In this document: positions 1 through 7,181 of the stretch, one piece after another
How positions within the stretch are numbered: the first letter of the stretch is position 1
How the letters are laid out: the number at the start of each line of letters is the position of its first letter
Source: Anaerolineaceae bacterium
GTDB taxonomy: Bacteria; Chloroflexota; Anaerolineae; Aggregatilineales; Phototrophicaceae
Length of the DNA stretch: 14,800 nucleotides
Assembly: GCA_020634135.1 (NCBI GenBank)
Contig: JACKCG010000015.1
Location: 1 to 14,800, forward strand
Direction: 5' to 3'
Notes under the pieces: model-generated
Told to the model about the DNA's origin: nothing
The model's input: the letters and a program-made list of their open reading frames with translations, nothing else
The model's database searches: none
Position numbers and translations under genes: made by a program

Positions 1-52
1 AAATTGACTTTTTGTTATAGTGGGGGCGTTTTCCGCGTATTTACAAACTTCA

Positions 53-81
53 TCCGGGGCAGGAGTTAATCCCACCCCGGA
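53..81 (-). terminator. Possible terminator hairpin after the SH3b lipoprotein gene
   Basis: TCCGGGG (53-59) and CCCCGGA (75-81) form a perfect 7-bp stem with a 15-nt loop, starting 9 bases past the lipoprotein stop codon at 90-92. On the minus strand the stem is followed only by a weak T-rich stretch (GAAGTTTGTAAATA), so this is a plausible but imperfect intrinsic terminator. Nothing else recognisable lies in positions 1-89. Confidence 0.4.
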
Positions 82-89
82 CGATTTTC

Positions 90-1325
90 CTACGGGATGA
101 AGAAGGTGCAGTTTCCACTTTCGCTGGGGCGGTTCGTCCCCGGCCCGAAGAAATCATAGCCATCGGTGATCTGGGCATCCCAGGTGACCCGATAGCTGAT
201 TTCGTGCTGGCCGGAAGCCAGTGGGCCAAACGGCACATACCAGTACTTGTAGTAGTTGCCATCAGCCTGTTTCCGAACTGCCGTACCGTACAAGCGCCAG
301 TTTGACAGCGGTTCACCGTCCACCTGTACCTCGTAAATCACATGCTCCAGGTGTTGATCCATGAATTCCGGCTCGGCCACGTACCAACTCCAGAACACAT
401 CAATCGTCGCGCCGGGGAGCAAGGTGGTGGGCGCTGGTCGCCCGAAAATCGGGTTGTTACAATAGGCCAACACGTCTACGCCCTGCTGACTCCCGGTATT
501 GCCTTCTCCGCCGACTCCGGCCTCGCTGGTCGGTATCGGTGTGGAGGCCGCGTCCGGGGTTGGGAAGGGCGAACCGCTTTGCGTGGGCAGTCCAACCACG
601 TTTACCGGGGTAAACGTTGGTGTGAACTGGGGAACAGCGATTCCGCCCGCCAGGGCAGTAGCCGTCTCATTGATGGTTTCTACGTTAATCACCGGGAGCT
701 GAAACTCGGTGGGTGTCGCCAGGACTGTTTCCCCAGGCAAAGTCGCAGTCACAATCGAACCCGGTGGCGTGGGCGTGATTGTCCCTCCGCCGAAGAGGGC
801 GGTTGGCAAGGCGGTGCCGAGTGCCAGCGCGGTTAAATCCGGTGAGGGCGTGGCTGTCGGGACTGCCGTCGGCACGGGATTCCAGCGCACCAGGCTGGCC
901 GAAATCCAGCCTTCGTGACCGTCCTCCATCTTGATATTCAGCCAGCGGCCATCCGGGTTTTCCGCCAGGATTTCCACCCCGGTACCGGGAACCAGCGCCG
1001 TGATCGCCCGGAAGGTGACACCCGGTCCTTCACGCACATTCACCGTTTCCAGTGACGCCACAATACCGGTGACTGGCGGTGTCGGCGAAGGCGTGGGTGT
1101 ATTGGAGGGCGTCGGCGTGATGGGCGTATTCGACGGCGTGAAGGTAAAGGTCGGCAACGGGGTGCGGGTCGGCACCGGAGTCGCAGTGAACCGGGGCGTC
1201 TTGCTGACCGGTGGGGCAAGCGTGGACGTTGGCAGCGCCGCCGACTCCTCAGTTCCCCCACTGGTACAGGCGGCTACGCCCAATAGAATGAGCAAACACA
1301 ACAGGCACAATTTTTTCACAGGCAT
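90..1325 (-). CDS. Secreted lipoprotein with Thr/Pro-rich linkers and one SH3b domain
   Basis: The product is 411 aa from the ATG at 1325. An N-terminal lipoprotein signal is visible: basic MPVKK, a Leu-rich core, then lipobox VAAC with the lipidated Cys at residue 20. Residues about 30-85 are a Thr/Pro/Ser-rich linker typical of extracellular stalks. Residues about 86-148 form a bacterial SH3 (SH3b) domain with the VNVREGPG start and a GWI-SASLV ending, usually a cell-wall or peptide-binding module. A second Pro/Thr-rich linker leads to a C-terminal aromatic-rich, probably beta-sandwich domain (about 285-411) that I cannot name. An in-frame GTG at 1367 would add 14 residues, but it lies upstream of the predicted transcription start near 1361 and spoils the signal peptide, so ATG 1325 is preferred. 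The gene is divergent from the sortase. The exact role is unknown; surface binding is inferred. Confidence 0.85.
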   Translation of the reverse strand: MPVKKLCLLCLLILLGVAACTSGGTEESAALPTSTLAPPVSKTPRFTATPVPTRTPLPTFTFTPSNTPITPTPSNTPTPSPTPPVTGIVASLETVNVREGPGVTFRAITALVPGTGVEILAENPDGRWLNIKMEDGHEGWISASLVRWNPVPTAVPTATPSPDLTALALGTALPTALFGGGTITPTPPGSIVTATLPGETVLATPTEFQLPVINVETINETATALAGGIAVPQFTPTFTPVNVVGLPTQSGSPFPTPDAASTPIPTSEAGVGGEGNTGSQQGVDVLAYCNNPIFGRPAPTTLLPGATIDVFWSWYVAEPEFMDQHLEHVIYEVQVDGEPLSNWRLYGTAVRKQADGNYYKYWYVPFGPLASGQHEISYRVTWDAQITDGYDFFGPGTNRPSESGNCTFFIP

Positions 1326-1367
1326 CGTTCGATTTCTACCGCAAACCACACAATTTACTTTCCTCAC

Positions 1368-1396
1368 AATGTATCAGCAAAACGTCCGCTGCGCAA
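1368..1396 (-). promoter_or_regulatory. Sigma-70-like promoter for the SH3b lipoprotein gene
   Basis: Read on the minus strand, TTGCGC (1391-1396) is followed by a 17-base spacer and TACATT (1368-1373). The start of transcription would be near 1361, about 36 bases before the ATG at 1325. The -35 hexamer resembles that of the binding-protein promoter at 7071-7099 (TTGCGA). Confidence 0.5.
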
Positions 1397-1514
1397 AGGG
1401 AATCTTGGGTTACTCATCCCTGGCTCAGCGAAATTGAGGGGCGAAACCCTCTGTGCTCGACAGTTTCTCATTTTCAGAAACGGAAAGTTGCGCTATAGTT
1501 ACACTAATCTCAAG

Positions 1515-1520
1515 TATAAT
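1515..1520 (+). promoter_or_regulatory. Consensus -10 box directly upstream of the sortase start codon
   Basis: A perfect TATAAT ends only 11 bases before the sortase ATG at 1532. Transcription would begin around 1526-1528, leaving a leader of roughly 4-6 nt. No well-spaced -35 is present: the best TTGCGC, at 1488-1493, is 21 bases away. There is also no clear Shine-Dalgarno, so the message may be effectively leaderless. Confidence 0.5.
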
Positions 1521-1531
1521 AAACAGAGTTT

Positions 1532-2197
1532 ATGTCGCGTCATCGTCTGCCGATCTACAAAAGTCGGAGTGCTGCTTCCACCCTGTTCCAGATGATTCTG
1601 CTGGGTGTGATTTTTGGCGTGGGTTTCCTGGTTTTTGATCGGTGGCGTACCCCCTTAGCCCCATCTGGTCAACCGGCCAGTACCATCGTCCCGCTGACCA
1701 TCATTGAAACCCTCCAGCCCACGATCCCGCCACCCCCAGCCCAAGCGCAAGCGGTGCTGATTTCAACGCCACAACCGCGAACAACCCTGCTCCTGCCCAC
1801 AGTGGGCGTGAATATGCCCATTATCGAAGCCTACCTTTCCGGTTCCAGTTGGGATGTGGCACACTTGGGACAGAATGTCGGCCATTTGGAAGGAACCGCC
1901 TGGTTTGATGCGCCGGGGAACGTGGCGCTTTCCGGCCATGTGGAGCTAGCTGATGGACGCGCCGGGGTGTTCGCCCGCCTGAACCAAATCAACCTTGGCG
2001 ACCCGATTTTCGTGAGCTTTAACGGTCAGCAGATTCAGTATATCGTCACCGAAGTGCGGGTTGTCCCTCCTGACGACATCAGTGTGTTATATCCCACGCT
2101 AGATTCCCGGCTGACACTCATCACATGCAGTAACTATGATTTCCTTCAGGATGCGTACCAGGAACGTACCGTGGTCATCGCCGAGCGAGCCGCTTAA
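1532..2197 (+). CDS. Membrane-anchored sortase (class D/E/F-like transpeptidase)
   Basis: A 221-aa sortase. Residues about 19-36 are a single N-terminal membrane anchor after a basic cytoplasmic tail, followed by a Pro-rich spacer (about 41-90) and the sortase barrel (about 90-221). The catalytic set is visible: His136 in LSGHVE, Cys199 in TLITCS, and Arg212 in YQERTVV. Sortases cleave an LPxTG-like sorting signal and join the protein to a cell-surface nucleophile. No LPxTG-type substrate is encoded in this window, so the sortase is a local orphan or acts on proteins encoded elsewhere. The short length and the TLITC motif fit the D/E/F-like groups rather than housekeeping SrtA; the exact class is not certain. 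The membrane protein 6 bases downstream is probably co-transcribed. Confidence 0.88.
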   Translation: MSRHRLPIYKSRSAASTLFQMILLGVIFGVGFLVFDRWRTPLAPSGQPASTIVPLTIIETLQPTIPPPPAQAQAVLISTPQPRTTLLLPTVGVNMPIIEAYLSGSSWDVAHLGQNVGHLEGTAWFDAPGNVALSGHVELADGRAGVFARLNQINLGDPIFVSFNGQQIQYIVTEVRVVPPDDISVLYPTLDSRLTLITCSNYDFLQDAYQERTVVIAERAA

Positions 2198-2203
2198 TGG
2201 CCT

Positions 2204-2851
2204 ATGGATACGTTAGCGCAAAACACCGGTTGGAGACTCTGGCACGTTCATGCGCCGATGGTGCTGATTGTGCAGGCGACGCCGGCCACTTGCCTGCTCA
2301 CGTTGCGCCGCGCCGCACGCCCTAATCTTCAACGTCTGCACCTGCGCAACCTGTTTACCGAAGGCCGCCGTTACTATCTGCACCCACTCCGGGGCGGTTT
2401 CCGCTTGACTTCCAACAGTGCGCTTTCCTGGAATCGGCATGGGCGCACGGCATTGGCTGCGGTGGTGGATGGCCGGTTGTCGGATGCGGGGGAGGGCGCG
2501 ACCATAGTCCACTTGCGGGCGCGTTGGCGGCTGTTTTACCTGCTGGATGTCTTTCTGATTCCGTTTTTCATCATGTCCATCCTGGTGTTTACCCCCTGGC
2601 CGCCCTGGTTGGTGACGCTGTTGGCGGTGATTTTGTTGGGGCTGTCATGGCTGTGGCATCGTCTCACGGCAATGCTTCAGGCTGCTGACATGGTGTATTT
2701 CATCCAACGTGCGCTGGAAGACCTGCCCGCTGCCGAAAGGCCGCTGCTGGCACAACCCGCCCCGGATGTCGTCATGCCGGACTCGGAATTCCGCGAAGCC
2801 TGGGAATCCTTTTACCGCCAGCAGACTGACGATGCCCCCTCATCCTCATAA
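2204..2851 (+). CDS. Two-TM membrane protein of unknown function
   Basis: I do not recognise a family. The 215-aa product has an N-terminal half (1-108) that is basic and probably a small cytoplasmic beta-rich domain. Two hydrophobic helices at about 109-129 and 133-152 are joined by a short PWPP turn, and a soluble acidic C-terminus follows. The N-terminal part (with HLRNL, YYLHPLRGGFRL and similar) looks like a ligand or protein-binding module on the inner face. The start codon lies 6 bases after the sortase stop and has no strong ribosome-binding site, suggesting translational coupling with the sortase. The stop codon is embedded in the A-run of the shared terminator at 2850-2882. A supporting role for the sortase is only a context guess. 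Confidence 0.7.
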   Translation: MDTLAQNTGWRLWHVHAPMVLIVQATPATCLLTLRRAARPNLQRLHLRNLFTEGRRYYLHPLRGGFRLTSNSALSWNRHGRTALAAVVDGRLSDAGEGATIVHLRARWRLFYLLDVFLIPFFIMSILVFTPWPPWLVTLLAVILLGLSWLWHRLTAMLQAADMVYFIQRALEDLPAAERPLLAQPAPDVVMPDSEFREAWESFYRQQTDDAPSSS

Positions 2852-2882
2852 AAAACGCCCCAGGACACTTCCCAGGGCGTTT
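2850..2882. terminator. Bidirectional intrinsic terminator between converging operons
   Basis: AAACGCCC (2853-2860) pairs perfectly with GGGCGTTT (2875-2882) around a 14-nt loop. On the minus strand the stem is followed by a run of at least six T, a strong terminator for the importer ATPase gene that ends at 2903. On the plus strand the T-run is only TTT, so termination of the sortase operon is weaker. Confidence 0.85.
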
Positions 2883-2902
2883 GGCATGGCTTGAGTGATG
2901 AA

Positions 2903-4000
2903 CTACTTGGGCAGCAGGTGTATTGCTTCCGGGATCAGGTCAATCCCTACTGTTTCGCCCTCCGCGAAAATGTGGCTGGCACGCGGGTCGTTTTCGACCA
3001 CGACCAGAGTGTCATTATTGATGCGAACCCGATATTCGACCTCAGACCCCAGGTACATGGCTTGCTCTACGAGTGCCGGTTGCAGGCTGGAATCGGCCCG
3101 CAGTTTAAGGGCTTCGGGGCGCAGGACGGCGACCAGGGTATCACCGGCTTTAGGGCTTCCCGCCACTGAGATCGTCATCTTCTGTCCGAGCAGTGTCACT
3201 GTCGCTTCACCGTTCATCATCGCTTCGGCGCGGGTTTCCTGGAAGTTCGCCCGTCCGATGAAGTCCGCCACAAAGCGCGAAACCGGACGGCGGTAGATTT
3301 CGTCCGGCGTTCCCATCTGCTCGATCTGTCCCTGGTTCATCACCACAATGCGATCCGAGAGCGCCATCGCTTCGATCTGGTCATGGGTCACATACACGCT
3401 GGTGATGCTCAGGCGGCGTTGTAAAGCGTGAATCTCGCTCCGCATCTGCACCCGCAGCTTGGCGTCCAGGTTGGAAAGCGGCTCATCGAACAGCAGCACG
3501 CGGGGTTCCATCACCAGGGAACGCGCCAGGGCGACGCGCTGTTGCTGCCCACCGGAAAGTTCATTCGGGCGGCGTTCGCCCAGATTCCGCAGCCCCATCA
3601 AGTCCAGCGTGCTTTCGACTTTCGTCTTGATCTCGGAACGGGAGAGCTTACGGATATGCAGGCCGTAGGCGATATTGTCGAATACCGTCATGTGCGGGAA
3701 CAGGGCATAGCTCTGGAAAACCATCGCCATATCGCGCTTGTTGGGTGGTTGATTGGTGATGTCCTTGCCATCCAGCAAAATCTGACCGGCGGATGGCAGT
3801 TCGAACCCGGCGACCAGGCGCAGCGTGGTGGTTTTCCCGCACCCGGACGGGCCGAGCAGGGTGAGAAATTCGCCTTGCTGGATAGTGAGCGAAACGCTAT
3901 TCACTGCCGTGACTTCGCCCCCACCGCCGCGTGCCGGGAATATTTTTGAGATTTTGTTCAGTAACAGGCTGTCCGCTGCCCCATTATGTGAAACGGCCAT
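2903..4000 (-). CDS. ABC importer ATPase (FbpC/AfuC/PotA-like)
   Basis: A 365-aa nucleotide-binding subunit of a binding-protein-dependent importer. All motifs are intact: Walker A GPSGCGKTT (50-58), Q-loop Gln96 in VFQSYALFPH, signature LSGGQ (148-152), Walker B LLFDE (169-173), D-loop SNLD and H-loop His206 in VTHDQIEA. The C-terminal part (about 240-365) is a TOBE-type regulatory domain as in the MalK/PotA/FbpC class. It hydrolyses ATP on the inner face of the membrane to drive the permease encoded one base upstream. The start codon at 4000 follows the permease stop (4002-4004); its ribosome-binding site (GGAAGGGGG) lies inside the last permease codons, so the two are translationally coupled. 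Substrate cannot be told from this subunit. Confidence 0.93.
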   Translation of the reverse strand: MAVSHNGAADSLLLNKISKIFPARGGGGEVTAVNSVSLTIQQGEFLTLLGPSGCGKTTTLRLVAGFELPSAGQILLDGKDITNQPPNKRDMAMVFQSYALFPHMTVFDNIAYGLHIRKLSRSEIKTKVESTLDLMGLRNLGERRPNELSGGQQQRVALARSLVMEPRVLLFDEPLSNLDAKLRVQMRSEIHALQRRLSITSVYVTHDQIEAMALSDRIVVMNQGQIEQMGTPDEIYRRPVSRFVADFIGRANFQETRAEAMMNGEATVTLLGQKMTISVAGSPKAGDTLVAVLRPEALKLRADSSLQPALVEQAMYLGSEVEYRVRINNDTLVVVENDPRASHIFAEGETVGIDLIPEAIHLLPK

Positions 4001-4001
4001 A

Positions 4002-5744
4002 TTATGTACCCCCTTCCAACGAACGTTCCGCGCCGGTAGAAGAACCGACTGTCATATACAGAATACCAATCGCAACCAGCACAATTCCGATGAGAATAAC
4101 GCAGTAGGCGAAGGCATTGCCATAGCGTCCCTGTTCGGTTTCATTCAGAATCTGTTGAGTCATGATGCGTGTTTGTGGTGTAGTCAGGAAAACAATAGCT
4201 GAAATGGTCGTCATCGAACGCGCAAAGGCATAGATCAGACCGGCCAGGAATGCCGGGCGGATCAGCGGCAGCGTGATCTTGCGGAAAGTCAACGCATTAT
4301 CCGCGCCCAGGCTGATTGAGGCTTCCTCAATCGCGGGGTCAATCTGGGAAAGCAGCGCCACCCCAGAGCGCAGGGCAGCCGGCGTACTGCGGACAATGTA
4401 GACGATGACGATTGCCAGCGCCCCGCCGAAAACAGCCCGTCCGCCGGTTAGCTTAGGGATGAGCGTGATGGCCGGTACATTGTCACCCACGAAGGGCAGT
4501 GCGATGGTGATCGGGTTATTGAAGACCAGCAGATAGCCGATGCCCAGAATTGTGCCGGGGACAGCGATGCCCAGCATCGTGCCGAAATCCACCGCCCCCC
4601 GTCCTATGAAGGCTTTACGGACGACCAGGAAGGCGATCAGCATCCCCAGTATCCCGGCCAGCGGCGTAGCGATAATGGCGAAGGTAGTGGTATCTGTCAT
4701 CGCCTCCGAACCATACCCGTTGATGACGAAGTTGAAGTGATCCAGTGTCAGTTCATAGTTGACACCAAATACTTTGGTGATTGATCCAATAAAAATAACG
4801 GCGTAAATGGCGATAATCAGGGCGCAGATGAGCATCACCACCCCGAACAATGACCAGCGCACAACCGGATGGTTGATTTGTTGGGCAGTGCCAGTGGGTT
4901 TGCCAGTGACGGAAACTACCGAGGAACGCCCGACCCAGTACCGCTGGATAATGAACACAGTCAGCGAAGGGACCAGCAGAATCACGGAAAACACGGCAGC
5001 GGCGGTACTGTCGTGCAGGCCGATGACTGAAATATAGACGCGCGTCGCCAGTACTTCGTAGTTTCCGCCCAGCACGAGCGGATTGCCCAGGTCGGCAATC
5101 GCCTCCACGAACAGCAGCAAGAACGACGCGGCGAACCCCGGCAGGAGCATCGGTACGATCACGGTGCGGAAGGTACGCCATTTGCTTGCACCCAGGTTAG
5201 TGGCCGCTTCTTCCAATGACGGGTCAAGCGCCTGAAGCATCCCTTTGAAGTTCAGATAGGCGATGGTGAACAGCGACAGTGACAGCGCCAGAGTCAGGCC
5301 CACCAGCCCGTAAATATCGTAACGCACCCCAAAAATCCCCTTGCTGATGAGTCCGTTACGTCCAAACAGCAGGATGATGGCCGTTGCCACCGCGAAGGGG
5401 GGCGAAATAATCGGCACCAACGCGATCAGGTGCATGAACCGTTTGAAAGGGACATTCACTTTAACCTGCACATACGCGAAGAGAAATCCGATTGCCGTCC
5501 CGGCGGCGGCTACCGTCACGCCCATCACCAGGGTGTTGAAGATGATGGATTGGTAAGCATTCGTGCTGAGATAATGGCCGAAAAGTTCCCGGCCTTCTTC
5601 CGAAAGACTGGCACCGATCATCGCCAGAATGGGCAGGATAATGGCAACAAAAACAAACAGGATCACAAAAATCAGGCTAATTGTGAGGATAGGGTCTTGT
5701 AAAATACGCCGGATTTCAGCGCCATAGCGGTTTTGAGTCAGCAC
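4002..5744 (-). CDS. ABC importer permease, two fused domains (FbpB/AfuB-like)
   Basis: A 580-aa permease made of two tandem transmembrane domains, the duplicated form usual for the ferric/AfuB family. Many hydrophobic helices are visible (for example about 20-44, 67-92, 104-127, 148-165, 201-216, 300-321, 354-376, 388-408, 439-455). Each half carries an EAA loop that docks on the ATPase: EEAATNLGA (from about 178) and EEASISLGA (from about 473). The GTG start at 5742-5744 is supported by a perfect AGGAGG (complement of 5753-5758) 8 bases upstream. It is the middle gene of the importer operon, 161 bases after the binding protein, with a strong stem-loop in that gap. It moves the bound solute across the cytoplasmic membrane. 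Confidence 0.93.
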   Translation of the reverse strand: MLTQNRYGAEIRRILQDPILTISLIFVILFVFVAIILPILAMIGASLSEEGRELFGHYLSTNAYQSIIFNTLVMGVTVAAAGTAIGFLFAYVQVKVNVPFKRFMHLIALVPIISPPFAVATAIILLFGRNGLISKGIFGVRYDIYGLVGLTLALSLSLFTIAYLNFKGMLQALDPSLEEAATNLGASKWRTFRTVIVPMLLPGFAASFLLLFVEAIADLGNPLVLGGNYEVLATRVYISVIGLHDSTAAAVFSVILLVPSLTVFIIQRYWVGRSSVVSVTGKPTGTAQQINHPVVRWSLFGVVMLICALIIAIYAVIFIGSITKVFGVNYELTLDHFNFVINGYGSEAMTDTTTFAIIATPLAGILGMLIAFLVVRKAFIGRGAVDFGTMLGIAVPGTILGIGYLLVFNNPITIALPFVGDNVPAITLIPKLTGGRAVFGGALAIVIVYIVRSTPAALRSGVALLSQIDPAIEEASISLGADNALTFRKITLPLIRPAFLAGLIYAFARSMTTISAIVFLTTPQTRIMTQQILNETEQGRYGNAFAYCVILIGIVLVAIGILYMTVGSSTGAERSLEGGT

Positions 5745-5823
5745 CGCGATAACCTCCTGCGGCTAGATAGAGCATCGTGATAGTAGAATGCAGCTCCCGA
5801 TTGTAGCGCTTGGCTCGTGCCGG

Positions 5824-5881
5824 GGGCTGCAACCAGCCCGAAATGTAGAAACTGCCCTTCCCAGGGCTGGGAAAGGCAGTT
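5824..5881 (-). terminator. Stem-loops between binding-protein and permease genes (attenuator-like)
   Basis: The main hairpin is AACTGCC (5850-5856) and TTCCC (5858-5862) against GGGAA (5869-5873) and GGCAGTT (5875-5881), with one mismatch and a 6-nt loop. On the minus strand it is followed by TTTCTACATTT, a weak U-tract, so partial termination is likely. A second smaller hairpin (GGGCTG 5824-5829 with CAGCCC 5834-5839) follows in the direction of transcription. Such intercistronic structures commonly keep binding-protein mRNA in excess over permease mRNA; that role is inferred here. Confidence 0.65.
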
Positions 5882-5905
5882 CAAAAAGGGTCAATCCATG
5901 TTGCT

Positions 5906-6988
5906 TTATTCAGTTGGTGCCGGTGCGATTTCGGTGTCGAACCGTTCTACCAGTTCGGTACGCAGCAGACCAGCCGCCGGGAAGTTGTAGTTAATCAGGG
6001 TCAGGGCGCTCAGGTCAACCGCCAGGTCGGATACCGGGGCTTCCGGGTTGGTCGGAATCTGGAAGGCGTTCACGTCAAGCGCGGTGGCCTGACCTTCGGC
6101 GCTCAGGGTGAAGTCCAGGAACATGCGGGCTGCGTCGGGTTCCGGGCCGCCCTTGATGATGCCGACACCGCCGTTTTCATAGCCGGTGCCTTCTTCGGGG
6201 AAGGTAGTCACCAGGATGCCTTCATAGCCTTCGACCTGAAGTTTCACGCAGTCATGCGAGAAAATGATTGACACGGCGATTTCGCCCCGTCCCGCCATCG
6301 GGCCAGAGGCCAGACCGGAGCGGGTGTATTGCAGAATGTTGTTGTTGAGTTCGGCGAAGTACGCGAAAGCATTGTCAATGGCTTCGGCGGTGGGGACACC
6401 CTCTTCGTCATAGCCCGTGCCGGCTTCGGCATCTTCCAGCTTGTCGGCTTCCAGGGTAATGACCGTCCAGAAAGCGGTGAAGGCGGTGCCGGATGTGGCC
6501 GGGTGCGCCATAGCGACGTTCCCCTTGAGTTCGGGGTTCAGCAGGTCTTGCCAGGAGGTCGGCGGTTCGAGTCCCAGTTCTTCCAGAACCTGAACATTGG
6601 AGCAGAAGCCCGTCGCCCCAACGTATACGCCATACCACATATTGTCTGCACCCACATAGCGGGGATCGAGCAATTCGGCATTGGGGGATACGTAGGATTC
6701 CAGCAGGCCTTCATTGGCGGCGGCGATATAAGCATCCGCCGGGCCGCCCCACCAGACTGAAAATTCGGGGTTATCCGCTGTGGCGCGGATTTTCGCCAGC
6801 GATTCACCAGAAGAAAGCCGGACGTAGGTTGTCTCAATCCCGGTCTTTTCCTGGAAGGCTTGCGTCATGGCGACGCACCAGTCTTCCTGCGGTGTACACA
6901 GCACGGTGAGGGTGTCCTGGGCGGCGATGGGCGCAGCTACTGCTAACAGCATCAGCACGACAAGTACGGTTAACAATTTTTTGGTCAT
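5906..6988 (-). CDS. ABC importer solute-binding protein (AfuA/FbpA superfamily)
   Basis: A 360-aa secreted binding protein. Residues 1-24 are a signal peptide (KK, hydrophobic core, cleavage near AAQD) with no lipobox. The mature fold is the iron/thiamine/sugar-phosphate type: LCTPQEDWC (30-38) with a likely disulfide between Cys31 and Cys38, then VWWGGPADAY (78-87), a hinge strand near NPELKGNVAM, and IIFSHDCVKL (241-250). The paired tyrosines that hold iron in FbpA are not seen at the expected place; instead there are His245-Asp246 and PEEGTGYENGG (264-274), which I recall from AfuA-like sugar-phosphate binders. The usual annotation, iron(III)-binding protein, is therefore doubtful. The gene has its own promoter (7071-7099) and an AAGGAAA ribosome-binding site. 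Family is sure; substrate is not. Confidence 0.88.
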   Translation of the reverse strand: MTKKLLTVLVVLMLLAVAAPIAAQDTLTVLCTPQEDWCVAMTQAFQEKTGIETTYVRLSSGESLAKIRATADNPEFSVWWGGPADAYIAAANEGLLESYVSPNAELLDPRYVGADNMWYGVYVGATGFCSNVQVLEELGLEPPTSWQDLLNPELKGNVAMAHPATSGTAFTAFWTVITLEADKLEDAEAGTGYDEEGVPTAEAIDNAFAYFAELNNNILQYTRSGLASGPMAGRGEIAVSIIFSHDCVKLQVEGYEGILVTTFPEEGTGYENGGVGIIKGGPEPDAARMFLDFTLSAEGQATALDVNAFQIPTNPEAPVSDLAVDLSALTLINYNFPAAGLLRTELVERFDTEIAPAPTE

Positions 6989-7030
6989 CTTTTAACATTT
7001 CCTTCAACTATGCTTAAGTTATGCAAAGTA

Positions 7031-7058
7031 CAATAATGGTTTAAATTTCGCATTATTG
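7031..7058 (-). promoter_or_regulatory. Inverted repeat in the leader of the binding-protein gene
   Basis: CAATAATG (7031-7038) and CATTATTG (7051-7058) are a perfect 8-bp inverted repeat with a 12-base AT-rich spacer. It lies about 6 to 33 bases downstream of the predicted start of transcription near 7064. It could be a repressor operator or a weak RNA hairpin. Confidence 0.45.
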
Positions 7059-7070
7059 CACATTGCCGGT

Positions 7071-7099
7071 ATTATAGACGAGATTAGACGATCTCGCAA
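7071..7099 (-). promoter_or_regulatory. Strong sigma-70-like promoter for the ABC importer operon, with operator-like repeats
   Basis: On the minus strand TTGCGA (7094-7099), a 17-base spacer and a perfect TATAAT (7071-7076) make a near-consensus promoter. The spacer contains an inverted repeat, CGAGAT (7079-7084) with ATCTCG (7091-7096), and a related direct repeat TAGACGA at 7075-7081 and 7085-7091. A protein binding there would sit between -10 and -35, which suggests repression. The leader is about 75 bases. Confidence 0.7.
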
Positions 7100-7123
7100 A
7101 ATTTCTCATGCGGGTAAATAACC

Positions 7124-7149
7124 AAAAGAGGCTACTAAGAGCCTCTTTT
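7124..7149. terminator. Strong intrinsic terminator after the phosphofructokinase gene
   Basis: AAAAGAGGCT (7124-7133) and AGCCTCTTTT (7140-7149) form a perfect 10-bp stem with a 6-nt loop. The stem starts 32 bases past the phosphofructokinase stop, ends in four T on either strand and is followed by GGTTATTT on the minus strand. It isolates the glycolytic gene from the importer operon. Confidence 0.88.
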
Positions 7150-7181
7150 AGTGTGTAATCTGTTTTTGCTATGCCGTCTGG

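Noticed and set aside
1..20. TTGACT (4-9) and TATAGT (15-20) near the left end as a plus-strand promoter
   Set aside because: The spacing is only 5 bases and no plus-strand gene follows; it would merely transcribe antisense to the lipoprotein.
342..836. Open frame of 164 codons on the plus strand inside the lipoprotein gene
   Set aside because: It is antisense to the Thr/Pro-rich coding region, whose biased codons keep the opposite strand open; the translation looks random and has no ribosome-binding site.
1070..1250. GGCGTG/GTGGG-rich short repeats as a tandem DNA repeat element
   Set aside because: They are explained by the Thr-Pro codon repeats of the lipoprotein linker read on the other strand.
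1326..1367. GTG 1367 as start of the lipoprotein
   Set aside because: It adds residues before the signal peptide and lies upstream of the predicted start of transcription near 1361.
3428..3949. Plus-strand open frame of 173 codons opposite the ABC ATPase
   Set aside because: It covers Walker A to Walker B of the ATPase in antisense and has no independent support.
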